Positions 14,875 through 34,350 of a DNA stretch of 64,000 nucleotides are shown piece by piece (positions within the stretch are counted from its first letter, which is position 1; each line of letters opens with the position of its first letter). The notes beneath the pieces are model-generated. The model had not been told where the DNA came from. It saw nothing but the letters and a program-made list of their open reading frames with translations, and ran no database searches. This DNA comes from Dirofilaria immitis (taxonomy: Eukaryota; Nematoda; Chromadorea; Rhabditida; Onchocercidae), in the NCBI GenBank assembly GCA_024305405.1, contig JAKNDB010000107.1:3410001-3474000 (forward strand), read 5' to 3'. Made by a program: the position numbers and the translations under genes.

Positions 14875-14913
<39 letters not shown>

Positions 14914-14915
14914 GT
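14850..14915. repeat. (TC)n/(TA)n microsatellite
   Basis: A pyrimidine tract of TCTCTC and TTTC repeats runs directly into a TATATA tract. A second TA tract lies at 15211-15232. Confidence 0.9.
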
Positions 14916-15916
14916 ATATATGATGCTTAAATAATTAATGCACATTTATACTTAATTAATTAGAAGAAAGGAAGGTAGCATTGTGTTAATCAAAAGTATA
15001 AATTAAATTTTAATATATAAAAATATAAGTGCGAGATAACAATAATCGTTTAGTGTTTACAAAAAAAGTAAATATCAATTTAAAAAGTACCTAAGATTAT
15101 AAGATTATAAATGATTGTAGAAATTTATAGTTTAAACTATCCAGGAGTGAAAGAAAATTCCATTTGTTTGAAAGAGGACGAAGAGATAAATAATAATATA
15201 AATGAATTTCATATATATATATATATATATATCTGTACAATGATTTATATAGGTTATCAGGTTGCATATGTTCGATTTGTTCTATTTATTTAGATGGATT
15301 TTAAACAATAATAATTTATTTTTAAATATTAATAATTTAATTTATTTTTTTAGGATTACTGCATTTGTTGATTTAACTTTTTACCAATTTTATCAATCAT
15401 TTTTATTTGCCGAATAATATGAATTCATTTTTGATTTTTCCAAATACTTGGTGATTTTGATAGAGGCAACAATTATCCAGTTAATTATAAATGATAATAC
15501 TGATCGTGTGTCTTCTTATCCTGTCTTCTTTGATCTTCTTTATACCGGCTGTTTGATGATTTTGATCGAAGCATTATTTTTGATTAAACCATAAAGAAAG
15601 AATTGTAGTCAACATAAGTCAAAAATCAGCATTGTTTGTTTATCATTCTGCCTCTGATTTCTATTATCAAATTTTTGTTATTTATATATATCTCAAACTT
15701 TAGAATTCCCCAAAAGTTATGTATTTTAATTAAGTAAGTGACATTACTTTCTGATTCTCTACAAGAATGCAATTCTTTTCTACTTCTGATTCTTAATTAA
15801 TATTTAAATTACTGTTCTGAATCTAATCGATTGTTATCATGTTACAATGATTAGAATTGATTAACTAAATGACATTTTTTATAAGTCATTAAATATTTTA
15901 TCGAAACTTTTCTTAG

Positions 15917-16425
15917 ATGGTATCTCTGAAGCAAGAATTCGAGTTCTATGATTATTTTGGACCATTAGCTGTGATATCAATATTCGCTATCACTGTACTG
16001 TTAATTTCATTTTTTATCCTCAATTTCTTCTTTATTTCCAAGCATGATGAACCAACCGTCTTCGAACGAGTAAGTTAATTCGAATATCCCAATACATTAC
16101 ATTGAAATTCGTCATAAATGCTATGCTACTTTTTCAATCAGAATATATGAATGATGAATAGTATCAAAAAAATCAATAGTTAAAAAGTTCTTCAATATTC
16201 CAATTTAATGCTTATCTAAACTTTTTCTATTCACCTTCTATCTTTCAGATTGCCTCAAAACACAATCTAAGGCTTGGACCGCATAGCGTGAAAACTGTAA
16301 TAAGTCGTAAGCAGCGATACATGAAAGATAGTAATAGTGGTGATCCGGATGGATCAATTCAAGGATCTCGAAAAGTTGTGTTTACAAAAGAACCAGAACC
16401 TGAAGTGCACATCAATTCTGCTTGA
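15917..16425 (+). CDS. Small single-pass membrane protein, unknown function
   Basis: Two exons, 15917-16069 and 16249-16425, are joined in phase 0 (GAACGA|GTAAGT ... TTTCAG|ATTGCC) and give a 109-residue protein. Residues about 15-41 are one strongly hydrophobic membrane segment (LAVISIFAITVLLISFFILN within it). There is a short acidic/aromatic N-terminus and a basic, Ser/Gly-rich, probably cytosolic tail ending in EPEPEVHINSA. No N-terminal signal-peptide layout is obvious, so a signal-anchor is likely. The ATG directly follows TTTTCTTAG, a good trans-splice acceptor, which supports the start. I recognise no family. Clean splicing with an intact frame on both sides makes this a real gene. 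It stands alone, with several kilobases of AT-rich DNA on each side. Confidence 0.75.
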
Positions 16426-19400
16426 TTCTCTAAGAATCGTTATTCGACATATCGGAACACTTAATGTTGAGTTACAACGCTGTTTGCAAATTTATGTGGA
16501 CATCCAGATATCATAATAATATGCATACGTCCGTCTTTCTGCTGCTTTATCACTGGTACCAAAAAGAATTTCGAAGAAAATGACTTCAAAATCTATAATT
16601 TTTAATTTAATGGCTTCTTCGATTTTTAGATTTTTTCCTGGAATCTCAATTCTACTTTATAATTTTGTTTTCGGTAAGACTGACCTGGTATTTGATTGAG
16701 TTTTCCTTACAGTTTTTTCTCCTTTGTGATTATAATTCATTGGATTCTATTTATTCGATGAATCCTTTGCAATTAAAATTCTAAAAAACAACCAGTTTAT
16801 TAAAATGTATAAACGAAGAAAATCTATAATTTTTAATAGTAATAAATTTTATTCGCTAATTCTATTTTATTTGGAATTTTGATAAAGCACAGAATATGTT
16901 TATAATTTTTGAGATTATCTTGTTGTATTACATTAAGAATAACAATTGCGGTCATAGTTTTTATATATTTTCTAGAAAGTTTTTGCTGGTAGCTGTTTTG
17001 CTTTCTATTTACAAATAATATCAGCAAGCAAATAATTATTAACAAATATTTATTCATTTATAAGATAAGTTGAAATGTGAATAACTTGAAATTTCCAAAA
17101 AAAAAAAAAAGAAAAACATTTAAACATTTTTTAATAGAATTTATAAATATCATTGTCATTGCTATTATATATGCTGTATGCATAAATTTGTTTAACGTAT
17201 AACTTCGAAAATTTGCATAGTGAGGGATCGAGTAACTTGTGTTATTTATGACATTGATAATAGATTCGATTTTTTCACTTTTTTGACATCCCTTATTGTT
17301 CTATCACTTTATTGTTTATTTCTTCCCTCAATAACCATTTGAAATTAAATATATGATACTTCATTTTGATAGCCAAAATTGATGGTCTGATAGTTGAAGT
17401 TCTAGCAAAAAGAATTAGTCATATGGCATGTAGTAATTTCAGTCGACATTTTCGACATTTCCAACTTTATAACTTATTTTTTGTTCATCTCATTACTATT
17501 CATTCTTATTACTCAGTTGATGCATATATGTGAAGCGTACTGTAGCGTGAAGCATACTGTTTATGTGAAGCATACTGTAGCAACTTACAAAATTTGCTCA
17601 ATCATAGAAAATTCTCTTCATTGTTTCGAATTTTAAAATTGATATGTGCTTTGGCAAATTTGTTATCTTTATTATTTATTAATTAAACTATAAACTTTTT
17701 TAAAAATATTTTACGAATTTGCTATATTTAAACAAAGATTTAATGATTTTACTCTCTGTGTGATTTGACTTTACCATTTATTATATACATGTATAATATA
17801 TAATACTCATTTAGGTATTGGCTCTAACTTGTCTTTTTCCATATGTACAACTCTGTTTTTGAACTTTACTTTTTAAACTAATAAATTCATTTACATTAAT
17901 CAGCTAATATTTATGACAAAATGAGCACTCTTGAAAATCATTCTATAACTCTCGGCGAAATTATTTTGCACGCAATGTAATAATAAATAATGAGTGTTTT
18001 TGAATTAAAAGCAAATCCAGGAAGCAATAATACTCAAAATATTCATTTAATGTTTCTTACAAAATTTTTAATTGATTTTAATTCAATAATTTTCTAGTTA
18101 TCCAAATTCTCTCTTTTACTATTATTTTGAACCAAAACTTATGAATAAAATTACAGCATTCTGAATGAACAAAATTACAGTATTCTGGATGAATAAAATT
18201 ACAGTATTCTGGATGTCAGAATTATCTGCATATCTTGATGATAGTTTCACGTAGAGTAGTCATTCATTAAATGATATTCGATTGAGTCTGATATTTCTTA
18301 GTTTAAATTTATTACCATATTTAAAAGATTAGCAGAAGAACAACGAAATTCTCTGATGATTAGTGATAACGGCACTATATTATAGCAATAAACTTCCGTT
18401 CATCTTTGGCTGATTGTATTGGCGATTGAAAATTATAGATCAATGAACGTATCTGTCACGATGAATACGGAATAAACAGTGTAACACAATATTTCTTAAA
18501 TTATCTGAGTTTTTTGTGAAAATAGTCTAATGTCGTGGAATCAATATTTAAAAACTTCCAAGTTGCAAAACAGACAAAGAATACAATTAGGAAACTTCAT
18601 AGACGGAAGAAATCAAAATTCTAGTGACAACTGCATTTTGGAAACATAGCAGCATAGTTATTATTTATTGTTTGTAAAAGCTGCACCATCTTGTTAATAA
18701 CATCAAAGTATCCATCAAAAAAAAAAAAAAAATTAATTCTAAAGTTCATGACAGAGATAAAATGCTACCTTCTGTTTAACTATCAAATTCCAAAAACACA
18801 AATGAATGAGATAAATCAACATTAATTCAGTAAATAAACGATAATCTCAGGAATACATTAATCTGGTAATATACTTGATGCAGTATACATTTAGCACTCT
18901 GAATTCAGTATCAATTAACTATTCTCTTAACAGAAAGAGAAATAAATGTTTTCAAATCGTCTTCGATAACTAACTTTTCCAGAACATCTTTATTTTTCGT
19001 TCGTTTTCTTCTATGTCTATTTACAGAAAATATCAATAAGTGTTAATTGATAATGAGAATTGTATGTATCAATTTTATTCGGTGCTTTTATCATCTGCAT
19101 CATATGCTACATTCATATTTTGCAAGATTGATTGTTCCTGTTAATATCTTATCTTCCATTCAAATACATCATTTCCAATAATTTATTAAACTTTCTTATT
19201 GATAAATGCATCTGTCGTTTTCCAAGATATCGCATGAATCCAATAATGCCTATCTATCGTTAATCTAACCGAGTCACAATAGCAAGAAGAATCAATCTCC
19301 AATCAACACACTACATACAAACAGGAGGATTCTTTCTCCGAAATTTTCCCAACATTCTTAATGTTACTTGATTGGATAATATTAGGATTCAAGATATATG

Positions 19401-19539
19401 AATCACTCACTACAAGCATTTTTAGAAAATAACAAAAACAAAGAAATGAAAGGAAATAGTTCTATTATTGGAGAGGTTGCAGAGATTGATAGGAAACAGA
19501 AGTAGAATGATATATAGAAAGTTATTTATTTATTTATCT
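16426..19539. other. Intergenic AT-rich region
   Basis: No supported exons. It contains small tandem repeats: GTGAAGC(A/G)TACTGT in about three copies at 17530-17580, and a 24-bp unit (GAATAAAATTACAGTATTCT plus four bases) in three copies at 18143-18214. Poly-A tracts lie at 17098-17111 and 18717-18732. Confidence 0.55.
18143..18214. repeat. 24-bp tandem repeat, three copies
   Basis: Three consecutive 24-bp copies of GA(A/C)(T/C)AAAATTACAG(C/T)ATTCTG(A/G)AT-type sequence, with few mismatches. Intergenic. Confidence 0.8.
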
Positions 19540-19798
19540 ATGCTTCTTTCTCAATCTGTTAAACCGTTGTCATTTATCCTTATATATGCTCCTTAGTTTA
19601 TCGTGCACTTATCATTACGACATTCTTCCTGTATTTCTTTCCGCGGGAATTTGTTCGTATTTCTCCTTTCGGGAATCATTTTTTCTATTTTATGCGCATA
19701 TTCTGATTGACCTTAGACTCATTACGACTGTCGAAGATTATTTTCAATTAGCTGTAGAATATCAACTAAAACAAGAGATCACTGATTTCGACGATTAG
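19540..19798 (+). CDS. Possible small membrane protein, frame-broken (tentative)
   Basis: Three overlapping frames each read sensibly in turn: MLLSQSVKPLSFILIYAP from 19540, then LVYRALIITTFFLYFFPREF from 19593 in the next frame, then LIDLRLITTVEDYFQLAVEY up to the TAG at 19796-19798. Each switch corresponds to one missing base; the T-run near 19680 is a good site for the second. This is the same break pattern seen in the conserved genes around it. The joined reading would be a protein of about 85 residues with one or two hydrophobic segments and a polar tail. I recognise no family. It ends about 210 bp before a trans-splice-like acceptor of MECR on the same strand, so an operon is possible. 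The alternative is chance open frame. Confidence 0.3.
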
Positions 19799-20029
19799 AC
19801 TGGAAATTATTTGATAACATTACTTTCAATCTCAACAATTGCCAGTTCTTACTCTGCAATCGATCAATCAATAATTTTAGTTTCTGCTATTTCGTGATCC
19901 TGTATGCATAATATTATTCGAAATTTGTCTCATTAATGCTCAGAATTTAGAGAAGAAGTATAATTCGAATTAAAAATGAATATTTCTAATATTCTATAGT
20001 TTTGCAGGGAATACAATTTTTAAATCAGA

Positions 20030-23000
20030 ATGCTTGGATCATCGGTAGTATTGATGAGTATTCGATTATGCCGAAGATATTCACATCGATGGCTTTCATC
20101 AAAACAATTAATGTATGGAAACTATGGACATCCGCCGGATGTAAAAATTGTTTTGTCTTATATTTGTTAATTTTCCAATTATTTAAGCTCAAATTGATAA
20201 AATTGTTGACTCTTCATGCGAAAAAAATAACGAATTTAATCATATATTACCAATAATTGTTTACTATCATTACATTTTTTGGGTGATATTTGATATACAA
20301 CAATAGATTTGATAGAGAATTAAAACTCATGAATGAAAAATTATGTCGTTTTAAGAAAGAGCGAAGAGAGAAGTCTTAAATTTATTTGCAGGTACTGCAG
20401 TTAACGGAGAAAGAAGTGGATAAAATTGGTGCTGATGAAGTACGAATACGTTGGATGGGTGCACCTATCAATCCATCTGACATAAATCAGCTGCAAGGAC
20501 TCTATCCAATAAAACCATCATTACCTGCTGTTGGCGGAAATGAAGGATTTGGTGAAGTTGAGGAGGTAATTTTGTAGTCTCTTTATTTTTTATAAAATTA
20601 TTGTTACTAAAACATAGATTTTAACATAGAACAATGAGTTAGTTAAAGCAGTTTCAAAATTTTGGAGGTATTAATTACGTTTGCTTTCTGAATTATCCTA
20701 TAATTTTTATGGTTTTAAATTTGTGAGAAAGTGCAATCTCATGTTCTCGATAATTTTATTCGTAGTAGGTCGGAAATCAGGTGACGACTTTCCATATCGG
20801 CGATTGGGTTGTGCCAGGTAGTTCAGGTGTTGGTAGTTGGAGGACAGTCGGGAAGCATCGTGAAAGAGATCTTTTAAAATCGCTAAAGATTTACCCTTCG
20901 ATTCAGCGGCTACACTTCAGGTTGGTTTTTCCTTAAAAGTTAAAAGAAAACCAGTCAAGATCAGATTTTATTTTGATTGGAATTCTAAGAGATGATAGTT
21001 TTGAAATTGTTGGCCATTAATTTTTTAGACTCTTTATGTGAAAGGGCATTGTGATAAATGTTACTATATATTCAATGTTGTATTTGGTTTAGGTAATTGT
21101 TGATTTTTTATCCATCCAAAAGAAACTGTGTTGATCTGCAGATTAATCCACCGACAGCTTATAGAATGTTGAAGGATTTTGTGGATTTAAAAGCCGGTGA
21201 TTTAGTTGTGCAAAATGGTGCAAATTCGAATGTTGGCCGCTGTGTAATACAGGCAAGCTTCTCATTCGGGCAGATAGAGTTATATGTCAAAAGAAAATAT
21301 CTGATGATAATTTTCTTTTCTGTTATGTAAAGCTCCTTTACTTATATTGAAATTTAGTTGTGCAAATTATGGGATATCCGAACTATCAATGTTGTACGTA
21401 ATCGTGAAAATCTCAATGCACTTGTTCGAGAGTTAAAAGAAATTGGTGCTGATGAAGTCTTCACAGAAGAAGAAATGAAAAAGAATCAAAAATATAGTTA
21501 GTTTGTTTCATCTTATTTTAAACACTATAAATGGGATTTCCTTTGGAATAGAGAATTGTATTTATTAAAGTAATACTTTTTATATTGAAGCAAAACGAAG
21601 TGTTTGGAGACAAATATTTTTATGTTAATCGCTGATTATTTTCTATGTCAATCGCTGAAATGATTAATTCTTGAAAGCTAATTTCATTCTTTTATTTTTC
21701 AGAATTTCTCTCCAAAATTTGATTGACTTATACTTCCACTTTTGTTGATCTGACTTATAATATTTTGAAATGCTGTTAAGCTTAATTTCAAATTGCAGTA
21801 GATTTTGTTGTAATTATCAGCTTAACGACACTTTAGATAACTTTTAGATATGCTTATAAAAAAAAGTTTCCCTCTGAGAATTCAAATTTGCGTTCTTCGG
21901 GACTGAATATCTTTAATTTCCACACAATTCTCAAATAATCCATCAGTACAGTCATTAGCGAAATAATTAATATCACTCTATTTATTATCTGAGTTTACAG
22001 GCTAAAAGTGCCCAGTTGGCGCTGAATTGTGTTGGTGGTCGGAGTGCATTAATGTTATCAACCTGTCTTTCTATGAAGGGAGTGATGGTTACTTATGGTG
22101 GAATGAGCAAGAAGCCTGTTGAGGCATGGGATTTTCTGCAGTGCTTCTTATTTAATTGAAGTAGAATTTTGAAAATATTATCATAATGTTCCAATTTTTG
22201 AAAAAAGTCATTCAATATTTATTTTAGGTTCCAACTGGACCACTCATATTTAATGATATTAAATTAGTGGGTTTCTGGATATCTCATTGGTACGCAACTA
22301 GAAATGACAAAAAGTTAGTGGATCCATATCCTTGTTTTTGCATTTATCTTTTCATCTCACGTAATTTTTTTTCATTTCTACAAGTCTTCCTCGTTATATC
22401 ATTGCATTAAAATATTTTCAGAACCATCCTAGTTTTGAAATGCTGAGTCATCCCTCATTATGATTGCTTGACATCATTATGATTGGACTTCGTAATACAA
22501 CTTTGTCTTTTATTTAAATAATTTCAGTGTCTTAAATTTGATTTCAAAATGGTTTAAATGCATGCTTTAATATAAATACATTTGATAACAAAATACCAGT
22601 TGTAAGGGAAGGATGCTTTTTAATTTTTTTTTCTTCGTTATATGCACTTATTCCTTAATTTTTAAAACTACAGAAATGAATTTGCGAATTTTGTTAAGAA
22701 ATATTGCACATGTTAAGAATAATTCAAAATTGCATATGAAAAGAATGAAAAAGTCATTTCGATGTGAGTCTTATTATGCTGACCAGACAGATTTACATTG
22801 TACTGTAAATTGAACCATACAAATGACTGATAATTTGGGAATTAAATCAGATTTTGTGAGTTTATCTATACAAATTTTGCATCTAGGGGCATAATTATTT
22901 TTTAATTGCGCTCATTTATTTTCAGGATCGCGAAACAATGTTTGAAGAATTGCAGGACTTGATAAGACACGGAAAACTCCGTCCACCAAAAGTCAATAAA

Positions 23001-23081
23001 GTCAAGCTTGAAGATTGGAAAACAGCAGTCACTAATGCAATGAATTCATCGGACATAAAGCAGCTTTTTGTTATGCAATAG
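20030..23081 (+). CDS. MECR: Mitochondrial enoyl-[acyl-carrier-protein] reductase (MECR/ETR1)
   Basis: MECR is the NADPH-dependent 2-enoyl thioester reductase that completes each round of mitochondrial fatty-acid synthesis, the lipoate precursor pathway. Exons: 20030-20140, 20392-20565, 20769-20920, 21142-21252, 21358-21496, 22001-22123, 22228-22317, 22926-23081; about 350 residues against 373 in human. The N-terminus ([20 protein letters not shown]) is an Arg-rich, acid-free mitochondrial targeting peptide. Then come [15 protein letters not shown], the active-site loop [20 protein letters not shown], the Rossmann segment [22 protein letters not shown] and [12 protein letters not shown]. Exon 3 is one base short in the TTTTAAAA run at 20872-20879; restoring it gives [17 protein letters not shown]. 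Exon 5 has another break in the A runs at about 21478-21492. Intron 4 is GC..AG, and exon 6 may also end at a GC donor. AATAAA lies at 23210-23215. A TTTTGCAG acceptor at 20007 suggests trans-splicing. Confidence 0.93.
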
Positions 23082-24780
23082 GTTATTTAATCATTGCGTT
23101 ATCAAGCTTTCACTTTTTGCTCATCTCTTCCATAGTTTTCCTTTTAATTCCGTTTTTACTTTATTGTTGTTAAAATTTTCGAAACTGAAATTTTCATGAG
23201 TTTTTTTGAAATAAATACGTGCATTGTGATGATGCCTATAGATTGCATCCTTTTAAAGTTTTCAGTGATTTTTTTTGCAAATATCATGTAAATTCGGAGA
23301 GAATATTAGATGACAGCAATCGGAATTACAATATTTTCACTCTAAAAATTTGTTTTTGAAAAAACAATCACATATCGAGAAATGAATATTGAACACGGAT
23401 GGTTCAAGTCTTTCAAGGTTGTTGATTTTTTTCAAGTTTATACAGAGAAAGTTGATGGGCCAAAATGTGGAAAATTTCGTGCCACTTGATTTTTCGTCAA
23501 AAAAAGTTGAAAGAAAATTAATCTGGAGAAATTGGAATTAATTTTGAAATAAAACATCGAGCATTTATGCAGAAATTACAATTTTTACATTTTTATTTTT
23601 TTCTGACAATGAATTTATGTTTTGAAACGTTTTATAAATAAAAAAGGTATTTTAGATATTTCGTAATATGTTTTCGCTTTATTGACACAAAAATCTCAAG
23701 TAATTGCAAAGTTTTTATACTCCTTTTGCAATGAAAATTCATTTCCGTCTTCGAAACACATTTTATTGCACTTAAAATAATTGGGATGTTTATTGTTATT
23801 GGTTTTATGACAACGACAAGCTTAAAAATGTTATTCAAGGAAGATTTTTAAGCAGCAATGATAGTTTGATAAACAAAAGTTGCATCCAAATTCGGATCTA
23901 CTTGTTCCGATTAACACTATGTTTTCCGAATCATCTCTAAAAGGTTTTCAGGGTGATAAACTAATGTGACATACTGAAATGCAGTATGTCACAACTAATT
24001 TTACAGGAAAATTACTGTAGGGCAGAAAATTTTCTTTGTTTTTGTGATTTAGGGAAAAACTAAAAGGAAATAATTCTACCGTTGCTGCGGACAATAACTG
24101 AGGGATACATTTGGTACAAAGTGGTGAAAGCACATGAAGCAGATAATGGAATGCATTGGTTTGGTATTGCAAAACAAAAATTAGTCTTTGGCCCGAAATA
24201 TAAAAAACTGAAAAGAGAATATATCACAGATTTCTTTGTATGGATAAGTTTTGGCGTTGAATCAGTACTCTAATAAGATCCTGAAACATGATAAAGGATG
24301 ATCTTCCGATATAATTCTTTTGAATCAAAAAAGCGAGACTTATACTTTTATTATAAATAGAGTTCGAATTTGGAAAATTATGCTCGAACATAAGTTTTTG
24401 AAATCATTTAATACTGTAATGTAATACTATTAATTAATAGCCCACAACATGGAGCATTTATATCAAATATTGTCCATGGGACTTTTAAATCTTTGTAAAG
24501 TATATTCGGATTCAGAATCACATATCTTTTAATAATCTACACATTTCAGTCATTCTTACTGGTTAATTATCGAAAAATAGAAAATCCAGAACAGAAAGTA
24601 ACTCTCATCATGTAATTCTCTCATTCATTTTTACATGCCTACTAAATAGTAAACTGGATAATTTTTCCCAGACGACTTTTTAAAGGACCGATGGTTCTTA
24701 TTAGTCATATGAAATTGAACAATAACAAGTCTGTAACGCTCATGAATATCTAGAGCTGAATGCGCATTATATTGGAGGAA
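23082..24780. other. Intergenic region between convergent MECR and RXR
   Basis: It holds the 3' end of MECR (AATAAA at 23210) and the presumed 3' untranslated region of RXR on the other strand. Frames at 24082-24273 (+) and 23948-24172 (-) overlap and have no recognisable similarity or splice support. A perfect 12-bp-arm hairpin lies at 23965-23993. Confidence 0.55.
23965..23993. repeat. Perfect hairpin, 12-bp arms, 5-base loop
   Basis: TGTGACATACTG, loop AAATG, then the exact reverse complement CAGTATGTCACA. It lies between the converging MECR and RXR genes, about 880 bp past the MECR stop and about 790 bp past the RXR stop. It is too short for a microRNA precursor; it could be a small foldback remnant or a 3'-end structure. 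Confidence 0.8.
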
Positions 24781-31532
<6,752 letters not shown>

Positions 31533-32181
31533 TTGCCCAACAAGCAGACAAATTTACCCCGTAATACCTGGTGTTACCCTAAAAATACATGCAACAAGGA
31601 CAAGCCATTTCTGTGCTTTTTCTAAATGCAAAAATGTTTATTCCAACACTTTGTTATCGTGAAACCGATCATTTTAAATTATGTTAAAAACAATAAATCA
31701 AAAAAGCAAATAGCTCTCTTCTAAGTAGGTGACATATATATGTATGCATGATGAACATCGTTACATTAACCTTGCGTTTTACGTTAGAGAAACGTTAAGG
31801 AAGGATGAAGAAAAATAGGAAGTACGGAAGGTACAAAGAATTCGCGCAGTTCAAAATACCACTGCCTACCTGAAACGCAAGTCAAATTTCAATAGTTACG
31901 AAAATTCAGCACAACTCCTTCCCCATCTTCTCCCAATTTTCAGCGTTAATTTTTAGGATGGAAAAACAAAAAAAAATCACATCGAGTTTACAAAATAATC
32001 AATCAGATAAATTCAGAGATAGTATATCGGTTAAATTATTTAAATCGGATGATGATCTTATCTCCTATCTGATGCAACATTCATTTAAATTTTAGTTATG
32101 TCTTTCATTTTATAAATATTGAAATTTCACCGATCATGTTCAACATATATATTTGCCCATTTGAGCTTCATATTTGCTATG

Positions 32182-32277
32182 TTCAAGAGAATTAACAGAA
32201 TTTTCATCCTTGCTCTGTTTCAGAGAATCAACAAAATAAGAATCTTCATCCTTGCTCTGTTTCAGAGGATCAGTAAA
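32182..32277. repeat. Minisatellite of about 40-bp unit
   Basis: The core ATCCTTGCTCTGTTTCAGAG occurs twice, about 42 bp apart, within longer units of the form agaat(c/t)aacaaaat..ttcatcc. A translated frame across it gives a 14-residue repeat (FILALFQRINKIR), which I regard as a by-product and not as a protein. Confidence 0.65.
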
Positions 32278-34159
32278 ATGCTGATATTCTTCCGATTAAT
32301 TTTTAAGGTTGGAATAATTCAATAAAATTACTTAATAAGGAAAAAGAGAAAAAAAAGAAATCCTCATAAATCTAGAACCATTTTATTCTGCTAAGGTCAG
32401 ATCAATCAACAGAGAAAGAAAAGGGAAAAGCAAAGCATACAAGGCATACATTATATTTATCATTTATTAATTATTATTTGATTAGTTCATTTCATCTTTC
32501 AATTACAAAACTAATATAAGTTTGCTTGATAAGTAAATCATCACTTGACATAATAAACTATTAATTAATTATTAATAATGCAATTCGATGAAGTAGTGGA
32601 TAATTAATAGTAATAGTAGCGGAAAGAATAATATTAAATAATCTCTCTTATTTCAAGTATGTTGTCTAAAGTCAAAGCTAAAAAGATGGAATGTGTTGTA
32701 GGAGGAAAGGAGAGAAATGAAATGCGCTAAGGTCAAGCGGAATGGGGACCTACCAGGTGACAACGACTGGTACGAAACAGCCAAAATGACGGGACAGTCT
32801 ACATCAATTCACTACTTCAATGAACCGCTGATAATGAATGTATGTGCATGTGTATGTGTGTATGTGTATGTGTATGTGTGTGTATGTGTATGTGTATATG
32901 TATATCTATATGAAGGTACACTCTCGTTCAGTTCTTTCTCGACAATACTCTGCTACCGACACTGTCATTAATGTATAGTATATCAGCGAACCTAAAGTCA
33001 TAAATGTCCTTGTCATTATTATTGTCATATGTTTACATCGAAACATTTACCTAAAGTTTGTTTACATAAACAACATTCAGAAGATATGTTAAGATTTACA
33101 AGAAAAAAGGAAATGGGGAAAAGAAGATCATCATGATCACTGCAATATTATTAACCACACTAAATAAAATTGATTTTGCGTCTATTTATTCTGAAATCAT
33201 CCATTAAAAGTTCCAGTGATCTTTCAATGATCAAGAAGTAATCACTTGGTTCAATTAACAATACACTGATTTATCTTAAGATAGGCTGATAATAGTGATT
33301 ACAAAGCAAATATTCTTCATTTTAATAAGCATTATGAAACAAATATTATCTTAAATTTCGACGTCATTTATAAATTGATACAAGTGTTCGTAAAGAATTA
33401 ATAAACTAGCATAAAATGGATTAATTACCTTGGATTAATAATTTGTCAAATCATTCAAATAACTTTTTGGAATGAAATCACTCAACAAATCTAACAAATC
33501 CATTTATGGTAACACGAAATAAACATATAAATAAATGCTGACATATATATATATATATACAATATAATTCATGAATCGATTATCACATAAAAAATGCGAT
33601 AACACCTTTTTATTCAGAAATTTTAAATTTTTTCTGAGGAAACTTCTTCGAATCGTATTGTCATCCTAAAATAATACGATAAAAGACAGTCGAAAGTATA
33701 AATTGATTTTTTTGAAAACATAAATCTATCTTTGATTGCTCCATAAATTGCCATCTGCTATAATCTTTTGATCTAATCCACCATGTTCATTCAATTTCAG
33801 CATATCCTTCATTTTTATCAACTTCCGGATACGAGACGAGTGATAAAAAATGGGATGGCTCCATGGATATATGTAACCTAAATAAGCTTGAATCTTTACC
33901 CACTCTACATTATCACTTTTTCAAAAAAACTTTAAGTAATTTTATAAAACAATCTGACAAATGACTCCATTAGACTTGAGTCATATCATTGGTATTTACA
34001 AAAGCGGTACGAACACTTTTGATAGCAAAACAGCGAACAAACAAATTTCGATGAAAGAATAATATCAATATTTCACATGCCTCTAAAATATTCCATATCG
34101 TGAAAAATGTTCTAGAAATCCATTCGAAAAGTTAGGGGATAACATCTACAAACATCACC

Positions 34160-34350
34160 ATAGATCGGTAAATAAATAAACAAAAGAAACAAAAAATAAG
34201 TAAACTGAAGTTTTGAGAAGAAACTGTAATCAGGAATGTTTTGCAACTCAATGAATGAAAATAAAGCTTAGCTTTTCTCACTTAATTTTCCTTTTCAAAA
34301 CTTCAGTTTGCTTATTTTGTTTTTATTTTATTTGTTATTTACCGATCTAT
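34160..34350. mobile_element. MITE-like foldback element with 6-bp target duplication
   Basis: The 191-bp element starts ATAGATCGGTAAATAA and ends with the matching inverted sequence TTATTTACCGATCTAT. Imperfect inverted similarity continues inward about 65 bp per arm (AAACTGAAGTTTTGAGAAG on the left, CTTTTCAAAACTTCAGTTTG on the right). The exact direct repeat ATCACC flanks it at 34154-34159 and 34351-34356, as a target-site duplication would. It encodes nothing, so it would be non-autonomous. I cannot name a superfamily from the termini. Confidence 0.65.

Larger units (their letters stand above)
6734..15916. other. Gene-poor AT-rich intergenic region (9.2 kb)
   Basis: I find no exon with splice phase or protein similarity here. 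The open frames (for example 8672-9008 and 11600-11857) are low-complexity or hydrophobic AT-driven translations. Contents seen: a relatively GC-rich stretch at 6795-6945 next to the RIF1 start, with a perfect palindrome at 6861-6888; GAATA/GATAG-type simple repeats at 6955-7015 and 8480-8540; a degenerate three-copy repeat of about 37 bp at 7117-7230; an inverted repeat of about 20 bp (GATTGATTGATCAA and its complement) near 9137-9153 and 9311-9327; a 37-bp minisatellite at 14019-14240; and TC/TA microsatellites at 14850-14915. Confidence 0.6.

Noticed and set aside
20030..23081. MECR as a pseudogene
   Set aside because: Despite frame breaks, all exons, splice sites, the targeting peptide, the active-site loop and a poly(A) signal are intact; the breaks match the window-wide run-length problem.
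24082..24273. 63-codon frame on the plus strand (and an overlapping minus-strand frame)
   Set aside because: No similarity or splice support, and no poly(A) or acceptor logic. I also looked for a missing RXR last exon here and found no AF-2-like sequence.
32119..32325. Open frame with FILALFQRI(N/S)K repeats
   Set aside because: The repeat is at DNA level, with no start context, splice signals or similarity.
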